Of a stretch of DNA of 64,000 nt, positions 18,258-25,905 are shown in pieces. Below the pieces are notes generated by a model. The model had not been told where the DNA came from, did not search any database, and saw only the letters and a list, made by a program, of their open reading frames with translations. The first letter of the stretch is position 1; the number at the start of each line of letters is the position of its first letter. The DNA comes from Flavobacterium sp. PMTSA4 (lineage in GTDB: Bacteria > Bacteroidota > Bacteroidia > Flavobacteriales > Flavobacteriaceae). The position numbers were made by a program, and so were the translations under genes. The DNA lies in assembly GCF_032098525.1 (NCBI RefSeq), contig NZ_CP134890.1, positions 2,790,001 to 2,854,000 on the forward strand, given 5' to 3'.

Positions 18258-18548
18258 ATGAGTATAATAATTAAACCTATCATAACAGAAAAAATCACTA
18301 AAGAAAGTGAGATTTTTAATCGTTTTGGTTTTGTTGTTGACAAAAAAGCAAACAAAGTTCAAATAAAAAATGCTGTTGAAGCTGCTTATGGAATTACTGT
18401 TGTTGAAGTTAACACGATGAATTATAGAGCTGACAGAACTACAAAATATACAAAAAGTGGTTTAATCAGTGGAAAGACAAATGCTTATAAGAAAGCAATT
18501 GTACAAGTAAAAGAAGGAGAATCGATAGATTTTTATAACAATATTTAA
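18258..18548 (+). CDS. rplW: 50S ribosomal protein L23
   Basis: L23, 96 residues, sits at the tunnel exit, where trigger factor and SRP dock. MSIIIKPIITEKITKESE and the C-terminal Lys-rich VEVNTMNYRADRTTKYT region fit the bacterial family. It lies six bases after rplD and six before rplB. Confidence 0.97.
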   Translation: MSIIIKPIITEKITKESEIFNRFGFVVDKKANKVQIKNAVEAAYGITVVEVNTMNYRADRTTKYTKSGLISGKTNAYKKAIVQVKEGESIDFYNNI

Positions 18549-18554
18549 TAAAAA

Positions 18555-19379
18555 ATGTCAGTTAGAAAATTAAAACCTATTACCCCGGGTCAGCGTTTTA
18601 GAGTTGTGAATGGTTTTGACGCCATTACAACTGATAAGCCGGAACGCTCTTTGTTAGCGCCGATAAAAAACTCTGGAGGTAGAAATAGTCAAGGAAAAAT
18701 GACCATGCGTTATACAGGCGGTGGTCACAAACAAAGGTATCGTATTATTGATTTCAAAAGAACTAAAGTTGGAATTCCAGCTTCTGTTAAGTCAATTGAA
18801 TATGATCCAAACAGAACTGCGTTTATTGCTTTGTTAGCTTATGCTGATGGTCAAAAAACGTACATTATTGCTCAAAATGGTCTGCAAGTAGGGCAAACTG
18901 TTGTTTCTGGAGAAAATGCTGCACCTGAAATTGGAAATACTTTACCATTAAGTAAAATTCCATTAGGTACTGTAATTTCTTGTATTGAATTACGTCCAGG
19001 ACAAGGTGCTGTAATAGCACGTTCTGCAGGAACTTTTGCTCAATTAATGGCAAGAGATGGAAAATATGCTACAATTAAAATGCCTTCAGGTGAAACAAGA
19101 TTAATCTTGTTGACTTGTTCAGCTACGATTGGAGCAGTTTCTAATTCAGATCACCAATTGATTGTATCTGGTAAAGCAGGTAGAACAAGATGGTTAGGTA
19201 GAAGACCAAGAACTAGACCAGTTGCAATGAACCCAGTTGATCATCCAATGGGTGGTGGAGAAGGTCGTTCTTCAGGTGGACATCCACGTTCTAGAAAAGG
19301 TCTTCCTGCAAAAGGTTATAGAACTCGTTCTAAAGTTAACCCGAGTAATAAGTATATTGTTGAACGCAGAAAGAAATAA
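18555..19379 (+). CDS. rplB: 50S ribosomal protein L2
   Basis: L2, 274 residues, is needed for subunit association and peptidyl transferase activity. The RNA-binding core includes GRNSQGKMTMRYTGGGHKQ, and the C-terminal VAMNPVDHPMGGGEGRSSGG contains the functionally critical His. Length is normal. It lies between rplW and rpsS with short spacers. Confidence 0.98.
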   Translation: MSVRKLKPITPGQRFRVVNGFDAITTDKPERSLLAPIKNSGGRNSQGKMTMRYTGGGHKQRYRIIDFKRTKVGIPASVKSIEYDPNRTAFIALLAYADGQKTYIIAQNGLQVGQTVVSGENAAPEIGNTLPLSKIPLGTVISCIELRPGQGAVIARSAGTFAQLMARDGKYATIKMPSGETRLILLTCSATIGAVSNSDHQLIVSGKAGRTRWLGRRPRTRPVAMNPVDHPMGGGEGRSSGGHPRSRKGLPAKGYRTRSKVNPSNKYIVERRKK

Positions 19380-19389
19380 TTAGATAAGC

Positions 19390-19668
19390 ATGGCACGTTC
19401 ATTAAAAAAAGGACCATTTGTTCACTATAAATTAGATAAAAAAGTTCAGGAGAATATTGCTGGAGGAAATAAAGGTGTTGTTAAGACTTGGTCTAGAGCA
19501 TCAATGATTACACCAGATTTTGTTGGACAAACTATCGCAGTTCACAATGGTCGTCAATTTGTTCCAGTTTATGTAACTGAGAACATGGTAGGTCACAAAT
19601 TAGGAGAGTTTTCACCAACAAGATCTTTTAGAGGTCATGCTGGAGCAAAAAATAAAGGTAAAAAATAA
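19390..19668 (+). CDS. rpsS: 30S ribosomal protein S19
   Basis: S19, 92 residues, is a 30S head protein contacting S13 and the A-site tRNA region. MARSLKKGPFVHYKLDKK and LGEFSPTRSFRGHAG are characteristic. It is followed by rplV six bases downstream. Confidence 0.98.
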   Translation: MARSLKKGPFVHYKLDKKVQENIAGGNKGVVKTWSRASMITPDFVGQTIAVHNGRQFVPVYVTENMVGHKLGEFSPTRSFRGHAGAKNKGKK

Positions 19669-19674
19669 GAAGCA

Positions 19675-20085
19675 ATGGGAGTTCGTAAAAGAGAAACTGC
19701 AGACGCAAGAAAAGAGGCTAATAAGTCTATAGCATTTGCTAAATTAAACAATTGCCCTACTTCACCTAGAAAAATGCGCTTAGTAGCAGACTTGGTAAGA
19801 GGTCAGAAAGTGGAAAGAGCTTTAAATATATTAAGATTTAGCTCTAAAGAAGCTTCAAGAAAATTAGAAAAACTATTATTATCTGCAATCAATAACTGGG
19901 AGCAAAAAAATAGTGAAGGTAATGTAGCTGAAGCAGGCTTATTTGTTAAAGAAATCCGTGTAGATGGTGGAATGATGTTAAAAAGACTTCGTCCAGCTCC
20001 ACAAGGAAGAGCACACAGAATTAGAAAACGTTCTAATCACGTAACAATCGTATTAGGACAATTAGATAACACACAAAGCAATTAA
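19675..20085 (+). CDS. rplV: 50S ribosomal protein L22
   Basis: L22, 136 residues, contributes its long beta-hairpin to the tunnel constriction. The conserved NCPTSPRKMRLVADLVRGQ and the hairpin region MLKRLRPAPQGRAHRIRKR are intact, with no change that would by itself suggest macrolide resistance. The N-terminus carries a short basic extension common in Bacteroidetes. Confidence 0.97.
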   Translation: MGVRKRETADARKEANKSIAFAKLNNCPTSPRKMRLVADLVRGQKVERALNILRFSSKEASRKLEKLLLSAINNWEQKNSEGNVAEAGLFVKEIRVDGGMMLKRLRPAPQGRAHRIRKRSNHVTIVLGQLDNTQSN

Positions 20086-20090
20086 TTAAG

Positions 20091-20828
20091 ATGGGACAAA
20101 AGACAAATCCAATAGGAAACAGACTTGGGATCATCAGAGGATGGGATTCAAACTGGTATGGTGGAAATGATTACGGCGATAAAATCGCTGAGGATTATAA
20201 AATCAGAAAGTATATTCATGCTCGTTTATCAAAAGCTAGTGTATCAAAAGTAATCATCGAGAGAACTTTAAAACTTGTAACCGTTACTATCACTACTGCT
20301 AGACCTGGTATTATTATCGGAAAAGGTGGTCAAGAGGTAGACAAGTTAAAAGAAGAACTTAAAAAGATTACTGATAAAGAGGTTCAAATTAACATCTTTG
20401 AAATTAAAAGACCTGAGTTAGATGCTTATCTAGTTGCGACTAGCATCGCTCGTCAAATAGAAAGCCGTATTTCATACAGGAGAGCTATTAAAATGGCTAT
20501 CGCTGCAGCAATGCGTATGAATGCAGAAGGTATTAAAGTTTTGATTTCGGGTCGTTTGAATGGAGCTGAAATGGCACGTTCAGAACAATTCAAAGAAGGA
20601 AGAATTCCTCTATCAACTTTCAGAGCCGATATTGATTATGCTTTAGGTGAAGCGCATACTACTTATGGTAGAATGGGTATTAAAGTATGGATCATGAAAG
20701 GTGAGGTTTATGGAAAAAGAGATCTTTCTCCACTTGTTGGAATGGACAAAAAACAAGCTGGTGGAAAAGGTGACGCACCACGTGGTGGAAAACCAAGTGG
20801 AAAATCAAATCCTCGTAAAAGAAAGTAA
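20091..20828 (+). CDS. rpsC: 30S ribosomal protein S3
   Basis: S3, 245 residues, forms part of the mRNA entry channel. The KH domain motif ARPGIIIGKGGQEVDKL and the C-terminal domain (RMGIKVWIMKGEV) are present, with a basic Gly/Lys-rich tail of about 30 residues. It follows rplV by five bases. Confidence 0.98.
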   Translation: MGQKTNPIGNRLGIIRGWDSNWYGGNDYGDKIAEDYKIRKYIHARLSKASVSKVIIERTLKLVTVTITTARPGIIIGKGGQEVDKLKEELKKITDKEVQINIFEIKRPELDAYLVATSIARQIESRISYRRAIKMAIAAAMRMNAEGIKVLISGRLNGAEMARSEQFKEGRIPLSTFRADIDYALGEAHTTYGRMGIKVWIMKGEVYGKRDLSPLVGMDKKQAGGKGDAPRGGKPSGKSNPRKRK

Positions 20829-20847
20829 ATTTTAAACTAAAGAAAAA

Positions 20848-21267
20848 ATGTTACAGCCTAAAAGAACAAAATACCGTAAGGTACAAAAGGGTAGAATGAA
20901 AGGAGTGTCTCAAAGAGGTCACGAACTTTCAAATGGAATGTTTGGAATTAAATCTTTAGATTCATCATTTTTAACTTCACGTCAAATCGAAGCTGCACGT
21001 ATTGCTGCAACTCGTTTTATGAAAAGAGAAGGGCAATTATGGATTAAAATTTTCCCAGATAAACCTATCACTAAAAAGCCTCTTGAGGTACGTATGGGTA
21101 AAGGTAAAGGTGCAGTCGAATATTGGGCTGCAGTTGTAAAACCTGGAAGAATCATGTTTGAAGTTGGTGGTGTTCCACTATCAGTAGCAAAAGAAGCCTT
21201 GCGTCTTGCTGCTCAAAAACTTCCAGTAAAAACTAAGTTTGTCGTTGCTAGAGATTTCGAAGCATAA
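20848..21267 (+). CDS. rplP: 50S ribosomal protein L16
   Basis: L16, 139 residues, helps position tRNA in the A and P sites. MLQPKRTKYRKVQKGRMKG and IFPDKPITKKPLEVRMGKGKG are family signatures. It precedes rpmC by 13 bases. Confidence 0.98.
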   Translation: MLQPKRTKYRKVQKGRMKGVSQRGHELSNGMFGIKSLDSSFLTSRQIEAARIAATRFMKREGQLWIKIFPDKPITKKPLEVRMGKGKGAVEYWAAVVKPGRIMFEVGGVPLSVAKEALRLAAQKLPVKTKFVVARDFEA

Positions 21268-21280
21268 TCTAAATTTTATT

Positions 21281-21472
21281 ATGAAACAATCAGAAATTAT
21301 AAATCTATCAGTAGCTGAGTTACAAGCAAAACTTAGTGAGTTAAGAAAAGCGTATTCCGAATTAAAATCAGCACACGCTATTTCTCCAATTGCAAATCCA
21401 CTTCAAATTAGAAGTGCAAGAAGAGCTGTTGCTAGAGTAGCGACTGAATTAACTAAAAGAGAGTTACAATAA
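21281..21472 (+). CDS. rpmC: 50S ribosomal protein L29
   Basis: L29, 63 residues, is a two-helix protein near the tunnel exit. I use the ATG at 21281 (MKQSEIINLS), because a longer frame starting at 21239 overlaps rplP and its first 14 codons do not resemble L29. ELQAKLSELRKAYSELK and IRSARRAVARVATEL fit the family. Confidence 0.96.
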   Translation: MKQSEIINLSVAELQAKLSELRKAYSELKSAHAISPIANPLQIRSARRAVARVATELTKRELQ

Positions 21473-21491
21473 TTGTATGCTAGCTGAAAAG

Positions 21492-21749
21492 ATGGAAAAA
21501 AGAAATTTAAGAAAAGAAAGAATAGGTGTTGTTACAAGTAACAAAATGGAGAAATCTATCGTTGTTTCTGAAACAAGAAAAGTAAAACACCCATTATACG
21601 GTAAGTTCGTGTTGAAAACTAAAAAGTATCATGCACACGACGAAAAAAACGACTGTAACATTGGTGATACAGTAAAGATCATGGAAACAAGACCTTTAAG
21701 TAAAACAAAATGTTGGAGATTAGTTGAAATCATTGAAAGAGCTAAATAA
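21492..21749 (+). CDS. rpsQ: 30S ribosomal protein S17
   Basis: S17, 85 residues, is an OB-fold primary 16S rRNA binder. MEKRNLRKERIGVVTSNKM and CNIGDTVKIMETRPLSKTKCWRL match. An in-frame ATG at 21477 would add five residues (MLAEK); I prefer the ATG at 21492, which matches the usual family start. Confidence 0.95.
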   Translation: MEKRNLRKERIGVVTSNKMEKSIVVSETRKVKHPLYGKFVLKTKKYHAHDEKNDCNIGDTVKIMETRPLSKTKCWRLVEIIERAK

Positions 21750-21751
21750 TT

Positions 21752-22120
21752 ATGGTACAACAAGAGTCAAGATTAAAAGTAGCAGATAATACGGGAGCTA
21801 AAGAAGTTTTAACTATCCGTGTTTTAGGAGGAACGAAACGTCGTTATGCCTCTGTTGGTGATAAAATTGTAGTTTCAATTAAAGATGCAACTCCTAACGG
21901 AAACGTAAAAAAAGGAGCTGTTTCAACTGCAGTTGTTGTACGTACCAAAAAAGAAGTGAGAAGAGCCGATGGTTCTTATATCCGTTTCGATGATAATGCA
22001 TGTGTTTTATTAAACGCAGCAGGAGAAATGAGAGGAACTCGTGTTTTTGGTCCAGTAGCCAGAGAACTTCGTGAAAAACAATTCATGAAAATTGTATCAT
22101 TAGCACCAGAAGTGCTTTAA
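21752..22120 (+). CDS. rplN: 50S ribosomal protein L14
   Basis: L14, 122 residues, lies at the subunit interface and is the docking site of the silencing factor RsfS. MVQQESRLKVADNTGAKEV and the C-terminal FGPVARELREKQFMKIVSLAPEVL region are canonical. It is separated from rpsQ by two bases. Confidence 0.98.
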   Translation: MVQQESRLKVADNTGAKEVLTIRVLGGTKRRYASVGDKIVVSIKDATPNGNVKKGAVSTAVVVRTKKEVRRADGSYIRFDDNACVLLNAAGEMRGTRVFGPVARELREKQFMKIVSLAPEVL

Positions 22121-22131
22121 TTCATAGAAAG

Positions 22132-22446
22132 ATGATAAAGCTAAAAATTAAATCAGGTGATGTAGTAAAAGTAATTGCTGGAGACCATAAAGGTTCTCAA
22201 GGAACAGTTTTACGCGTTGACCGTGAGAAAAATAAAGCGATTGTTGAAGGTGTAAATATGGTTTCAAAACACACAAAACCAAGTGCAAAAAACCCTCAAG
22301 GAGGAATCGTTAAGAAAGAAGCTCCTATCCACATTTCAAATTTGTCTTTAATTGATCCAAAATCAAAAGAAGCTACAAAAGTTGGAATTAAAGTAGAAGG
22401 AGATAAGAAAGTGAGATTTTCAAAAAAATCTAATCAAGTATTATAG
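22132..22446 (+). CDS. rplX: 50S ribosomal protein L24
   Basis: L24, 104 residues, is an early assembly protein with a KOW motif: KSGDVVKVIAGDHKGSQG. The C-terminal GGIVKKEAPIHISNLSLIDP is family-typical. It is followed by rplE two bases downstream. Confidence 0.98.
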   Translation: MIKLKIKSGDVVKVIAGDHKGSQGTVLRVDREKNKAIVEGVNMVSKHTKPSAKNPQGGIVKKEAPIHISNLSLIDPKSKEATKVGIKVEGDKKVRFSKKSNQVL

Positions 22447-22448
22447 TT

Positions 22449-23000
22449 ATGGCATATACACCTAGACTTAAGCAAGAATATAAGGACAGAGTAATCGCTG
22501 CTCTTAAAGAAGAATTCGGTTATAAAAACGTTATGCAAGTTCCTAAATTGGAAAAAATCGTTTTAAGCCGTGGAGTTGGGGCTGCAGTTTCTGATAAAAA
22601 ATTAGTAGACTATGCAGTTGATGAACTAACAAAAGTAACTGGTCAAAAAGCAGTAGCAACAATTTCTAAAAAAGACGTTGCTTCTTTCAAATTGAGAAAA
22701 GGAATGCCAATTGGAGCTAAAGTTACTTTACGTGGTGAAAGAATGTATGAGTTTTTAGATAGACTTATAACATCTTCATTACCACGTGTTAGAGATTTTA
22801 ATGGTATCAAAGCTACAGGTTTTGACGGAAGAGGAAACTATAACCTTGGAGTTACTGAACAAATCATTTTCCCAGAAATTGATATTGACAAAGTAAATAA
22901 AATTTCAGGTTTAGATATTACATTCGTTACTACTGCTGCTACTGATCAAGAAGCAAAATCATTATTAGCTGAATTAGGTTTACCTTTTAAAAAGAATTAA
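22449..23000 (+). CDS. rplE: 50S ribosomal protein L5
   Basis: L5, 183 residues, binds 5S rRNA and contacts P-site tRNA. MAYTPRLKQEYKDRVIAAL, KLRKGMPIGAKVTLRG and DFNGIKATGFDGRGNYNLG are recognisable. It leads into rpsN with a three-base gap. Confidence 0.98.
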   Translation: MAYTPRLKQEYKDRVIAALKEEFGYKNVMQVPKLEKIVLSRGVGAAVSDKKLVDYAVDELTKVTGQKAVATISKKDVASFKLRKGMPIGAKVTLRGERMYEFLDRLITSSLPRVRDFNGIKATGFDGRGNYNLGVTEQIIFPEIDIDKVNKISGLDITFVTTAATDQEAKSLLAELGLPFKKN

Positions 23001-23003
23001 GAC

Positions 23004-23273
23004 ATGGCAAAAGAATCAATGAAAGCCCGTGAGGTTAAAAGAGCAAAAACAGTTGCTAAGTATGCTGAAAAAAGAAAAGCTTTATTAGAAGCTGGAGATT
23101 ATGAAGGCTTACAAAAGTTACCTAAAAATGCTTCACCAGTTCGTATGCACAATCGTTGTAAATTAACAGGTAGACCAAGAGGTTATATGCGTCAATTTGG
23201 TATTTCACGTGTTACATTCCGTGAAATGGCAAATCAAGGATTAATTCCAGGAGTTAAAAAAGCTTCTTGGTAA
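23004..23273 (+). CDS. rpsN: 30S ribosomal protein S14, zinc-free type
   Basis: S14, 89 residues, is the longer form lacking the CxxC...CxxC zinc site: only one Cys remains, in MHNRCKLTGRPRGYMRQFG. The C-terminal GLIPGVKKASW is canonical. It is followed by a 106-base spacer that carries a promoter and a large hairpin before rpsH. Confidence 0.97.
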   Translation: MAKESMKAREVKRAKTVAKYAEKRKALLEAGDYEGLQKLPKNASPVRMHNRCKLTGRPRGYMRQFGISRVTFREMANQGLIPGVKKASW

Positions 23274-23297
23274 TCTCGCAAAAAGTATTTACTTTTG
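23267..23297 (+). promoter_or_regulatory. Internal promoter before rpsH
   Basis: TTG at 23267-23269, a 20-base spacer and a perfect TAnnTTTG (TActTTTG) at 23290-23297. The -7 box lies in the right arm of a short inverted repeat (23278-23298). Transcription would begin near 23301, giving a leader of about 79 bases that contains the hairpin at 23323-23365. Confidence 0.6.
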
Positions 23298-23322
23298 CAA
23301 TCCAAAAAAAACAAGTTTAATT

Positions 23323-23365
23323 GGTTAAAGGTTCTTTTAGTGAGTACTATTAGAAAACCATAACC
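23323..23365 (+). promoter_or_regulatory. Structured leader of rpsH
   Basis: An outer stem GGTTA/TAACC (23323-23327 with 23361-23365) continues past a 2x1 internal loop into an inner stem GGTT/AACC (23330-23333 with 23356-23359), a bulged C, seven more pairs including two G-T wobbles, and a seven-base loop. A helix broken by an asymmetric internal loop is what S8 recognises in other bacteria, so autogenous control by S8 is a reasonable but unproven idea. Confidence 0.5.
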
Positions 23366-23379
23366 GCAAATTTATACAA

Positions 23380-23778
23380 ATGTATACAGATCCAATTGCA
23401 GATTATCTTACGAGAGTTAGAAATGCAGTGATGGCAAACCACAAAGTGGTTGAGATTCCAGCATCTAACATGAAGAAAGAAATCACTAAGATTTTATTCG
23501 ATCAAGGATATATCTTAAGTTACAAATTTGAAGATACTACTGTTCAAGGTACTATCAAAATTGCTCTAAAGTATGATAAAGAAACTAAAGAGCCAGTAAT
23601 TAAGGATATCCAAAGAATTAGTAAACCAGGTTTACGTAAATATGCAGGCGCTGATAAGTTGCCTAGAATCCTTAATGGATTAGGAATTGCTATTGTTTCA
23701 ACATCAAAAGGTTTGATGACTGGAAAACAAGCTAAACAATTACATGTTGGTGGAGAAGTAATCTGTTACGTATACTAA
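23380..23778 (+). CDS. rpsH: 30S ribosomal protein S8
   Basis: S8, 132 residues, is a central-domain 16S rRNA binder. MYTDPIADYLTRVRNAVMA and the C-terminal IAIVSTSKGLMTGKQAKQL contain the conserved rRNA-binding STSKG. In enterobacteria S8 is the repressor of this part of the cluster; here it is preceded by its own promoter and structured leader. Confidence 0.98.
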   Translation: MYTDPIADYLTRVRNAVMANHKVVEIPASNMKKEITKILFDQGYILSYKFEDTTVQGTIKIALKYDKETKEPVIKDIQRISKPGLRKYAGADKLPRILNGLGIAIVSTSKGLMTGKQAKQLHVGGEVICYVY

Positions 23779-23796
23779 TTTTAAAAAGAAGTAAAG

Positions 23797-24339
23797 ATGT
23801 CAAGAATAGGTAAAAATCCAATTTCAATTCCAGCAGGTGTAACTGTTGAAATAAATGAGTCTGTAGTTTCTGTAAAAGGAAAATTAGGTCAGTTAACGCA
23901 AGAGTTTGCTGATGTAACAGTAAAAATAGAAGATAATCAAGTAATTGTAGAAAGATCATCTGATCAAAAAGATCAAAGATCTAAACACGGACTTTACAGA
24001 TCATTAATCAACAATATGATTGTTGGTGTTTCTGAAGGTTTTACAAAAGAACTTGAATTGGTTGGAGTAGGTTACAGAGCTTCAAATCAAGGACAAAAAT
24101 TAGATTTAGCATTAGGTTTTTCTCATAATATTGTTTTAGAAGTTGCTCCAGAAGTAAAATTAGAAACAGTTTCTGAAAAAGGAAAAAACCCAATCGTTAA
24201 ATTAACATCACACGATAAACAATTAATCGGACAAATCGCTGCAAAAATCAGAGGTTTCCGTAAACCAGAACCTTACAAAGGAAAAGGTGTTAAATTCGTA
24301 GGTGAAGTATTAAGAAGAAAAGCAGGTAAATCAGCGTAA
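23797..24339 (+). CDS. rplF: 50S ribosomal protein L6
   Basis: L6, 180 residues, has two related domains near the factor-binding site. MSRIGKNPISIPAGVTVEI and the C-terminal RGFRKPEPYKGKGVKF are diagnostic. The spacer to rpsH is 18 bases. Confidence 0.98.
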   Translation: MSRIGKNPISIPAGVTVEINESVVSVKGKLGQLTQEFADVTVKIEDNQVIVERSSDQKDQRSKHGLYRSLINNMIVGVSEGFTKELELVGVGYRASNQGQKLDLALGFSHNIVLEVAPEVKLETVSEKGKNPIVKLTSHDKQLIGQIAAKIRGFRKPEPYKGKGVKFVGEVLRRKAGKSA

Positions 24340-24350
24340 AAATTAGCATT

Positions 24351-24704
24351 ATGTCATTAACAAAAACTGAAAGAAGACAAAGAATTAAATTCAGAATCAG
24401 AAAGATTGTTAGCGGTACTGCTGCTAAGCCAAGATTAACTGTATTCAGAAGTAATAAAGAAATCTATGCTCAAGTCATAGATGACGTAAATGGTGTAACA
24501 TTATTAGCAGCTTCATCTAGAGACAAAGATGTTGATAGTAAAGGGACAAATGTAGAAGTTGCTGCAGCTGTAGGTAAAGCAATTGCCGAAAAAGCATTAA
24601 AAGCAGGAATCGACACTATAACTTTCGATCGTGGAGGTTATTTATATCATGGACGTATTAAATCACTAGCAGAAGGCGCAAGAGCTGCTGGTCTTAAATT
24701 CTAA
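24351..24704 (+). CDS. rplR: 50S ribosomal protein L18
   Basis: L18, 117 residues, binds 5S rRNA in the central protuberance. RKIVSGTAAKPRLTVFRSNK and FDRGGYLYHGRIKSLAEGAR are typical. It is followed by rpsE six bases downstream. Confidence 0.98.
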   Translation: MSLTKTERRQRIKFRIRKIVSGTAAKPRLTVFRSNKEIYAQVIDDVNGVTLLAASSRDKDVDSKGTNVEVAAAVGKAIAEKALKAGIDTITFDRGGYLYHGRIKSLAEGARAAGLKF

Positions 24705-24710
24705 GAAATT

Positions 24711-25235
24711 ATGTATAATAAATACAAAAACGTAGAGTTAGTAAAACCTAGTGGTCTTGAATTAAAAGATCGTCTGGTTAGTGTAAATCGTGTTACCAAA
24801 GTAACAAAAGGAGGAAGAGCTTTTGGTTTTTCTGCTATTGTTGTAGTAGGTGATGAAAACGGAGTTGTTGGACACGGATTAGGAAAATCAAAAGATGTTT
24901 CTGAAGCTATTGCAAAAGCAGTAGAAGATGCAAAGAAAAATTTGGTTAGAATCCCTTTAAGTGGTCAATCTGTTCCTCACGAACAAAAAGGAAAATTTGG
25001 TGGAGCAGCAGTATATTTAATGCCTGCATCTCATGGTACAGGAGTAATTGCTGGTGGTGCTGTTCGTTCAGTATTGGAATCAGTAGGTATTCATGATGTA
25101 TTATCTAAATCTCAAGGTTCATCAAATCCTCACAATGTTGTAAAAGCTACTTTTGATGCTTTACTACAAATGAGAAGTGCTTATACTGTTGCAAAACAAA
25201 GAGGTATTTCTTTAGAAAAAGTATTTAAAGGTTAA
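24711..25235 (+). CDS. rpsE: 30S ribosomal protein S5
   Basis: S5, 174 residues, is part of the mRNA entry site and affects fidelity. The double-stranded-RNA-binding-like N-terminus includes VNRVTKVTKGGRAFGFSAIV, the loop where spectinomycin-resistance changes occur; it looks wild-type. GTGVIAGGAVRSVLESVGI marks the C-terminal domain. Confidence 0.98.
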   Translation: MYNKYKNVELVKPSGLELKDRLVSVNRVTKVTKGGRAFGFSAIVVVGDENGVVGHGLGKSKDVSEAIAKAVEDAKKNLVRIPLSGQSVPHEQKGKFGGAAVYLMPASHGTGVIAGGAVRSVLESVGIHDVLSKSQGSSNPHNVVKATFDALLQMRSAYTVAKQRGISLEKVFKG

Positions 25236-25247
25236 TTCAAGGAAATT

Positions 25248-25430
25248 ATGGCAAAGATATTAGTAAAACAAGTAAGAAGTCAGATTAATTGTCCATTGAC
25301 ACAAAAGAAAACTCTTGTGGCTTTAGGTTTAAAAAGACTAGGACAATCTGTTGAGCACGATGCAAATCCTGCTATCCTTGGAATGGTAAATAAAGTTAAA
25401 CACTTAGTTTCTGTAGAAGAAACTAAATAA
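25248..25430 (+). CDS. rpmD: 50S ribosomal protein L30
   Basis: L30, 60 residues, is a small 50S protein. KILVKQVRSQINCPLTQKKT and ALGLKRLGQSVEHDANPAIL match. It sits between rpsE and rplO in the usual order. Confidence 0.97.
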   Translation: MAKILVKQVRSQINCPLTQKKTLVALGLKRLGQSVEHDANPAILGMVNKVKHLVSVEETK

Positions 25431-25442
25431 CAAAAAATAGTT

Positions 25443-25895
25443 ATGAATTTAAGTAACTTGCAACCAGCTGAAGGTTCAACGCACAATCAAAATAAAAGAG
25501 TAGGTAGAGGAGAAGGTTCTGGAAAAGGTGGTACTTCTGCAAGAGGTCACAAAGGAGCTAAATCTCGTTCTGGATATTCTAAGAAAATTGGTTTTGAAGG
25601 AGGTCAAATGCCACTTCAAAGACGTGTTCCTAAGTTTGGTTTTAAAAACATCAACCGTGTAGATTACCAAGGTGTAAATCTTGATACACTACAATTATTA
25701 GTTGATAATGGAATTGTTACTGATACTGTAGATTTTGCAGTTTTAGTTGAGAATAGATTAGCTACTAAAAATGAAGTTGTAAAAATATTAGGAAGAGGAG
25801 AATTAAAAGCTAAATTAAAAGTAACTGCTCATAAATTTACTGCTACTGCTAAAGCTGCTATCGAAGCTGCTGGTGGTGAAGCTGTAACATTATAA
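25443..25895 (+). CDS. rplO: 50S ribosomal protein L15
   Basis: L15, 150 residues, is a late-assembly 50S protein with a basic Gly-rich N-terminal extension: RVGRGEGSGKGGTSARGHKG and GFEGGQMPLQRRVPKFGF. It directly precedes secY (10-base gap), the conserved arrangement. Confidence 0.98.
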   Translation: MNLSNLQPAEGSTHNQNKRVGRGEGSGKGGTSARGHKGAKSRSGYSKKIGFEGGQMPLQRRVPKFGFKNINRVDYQGVNLDTLQLLVDNGIVTDTVDFAVLVENRLATKNEVVKILGRGELKAKLKVTAHKFTATAKAAIEAAGGEAVTL

Positions 25896-25905
25896 TTCAA
25901 TAACA

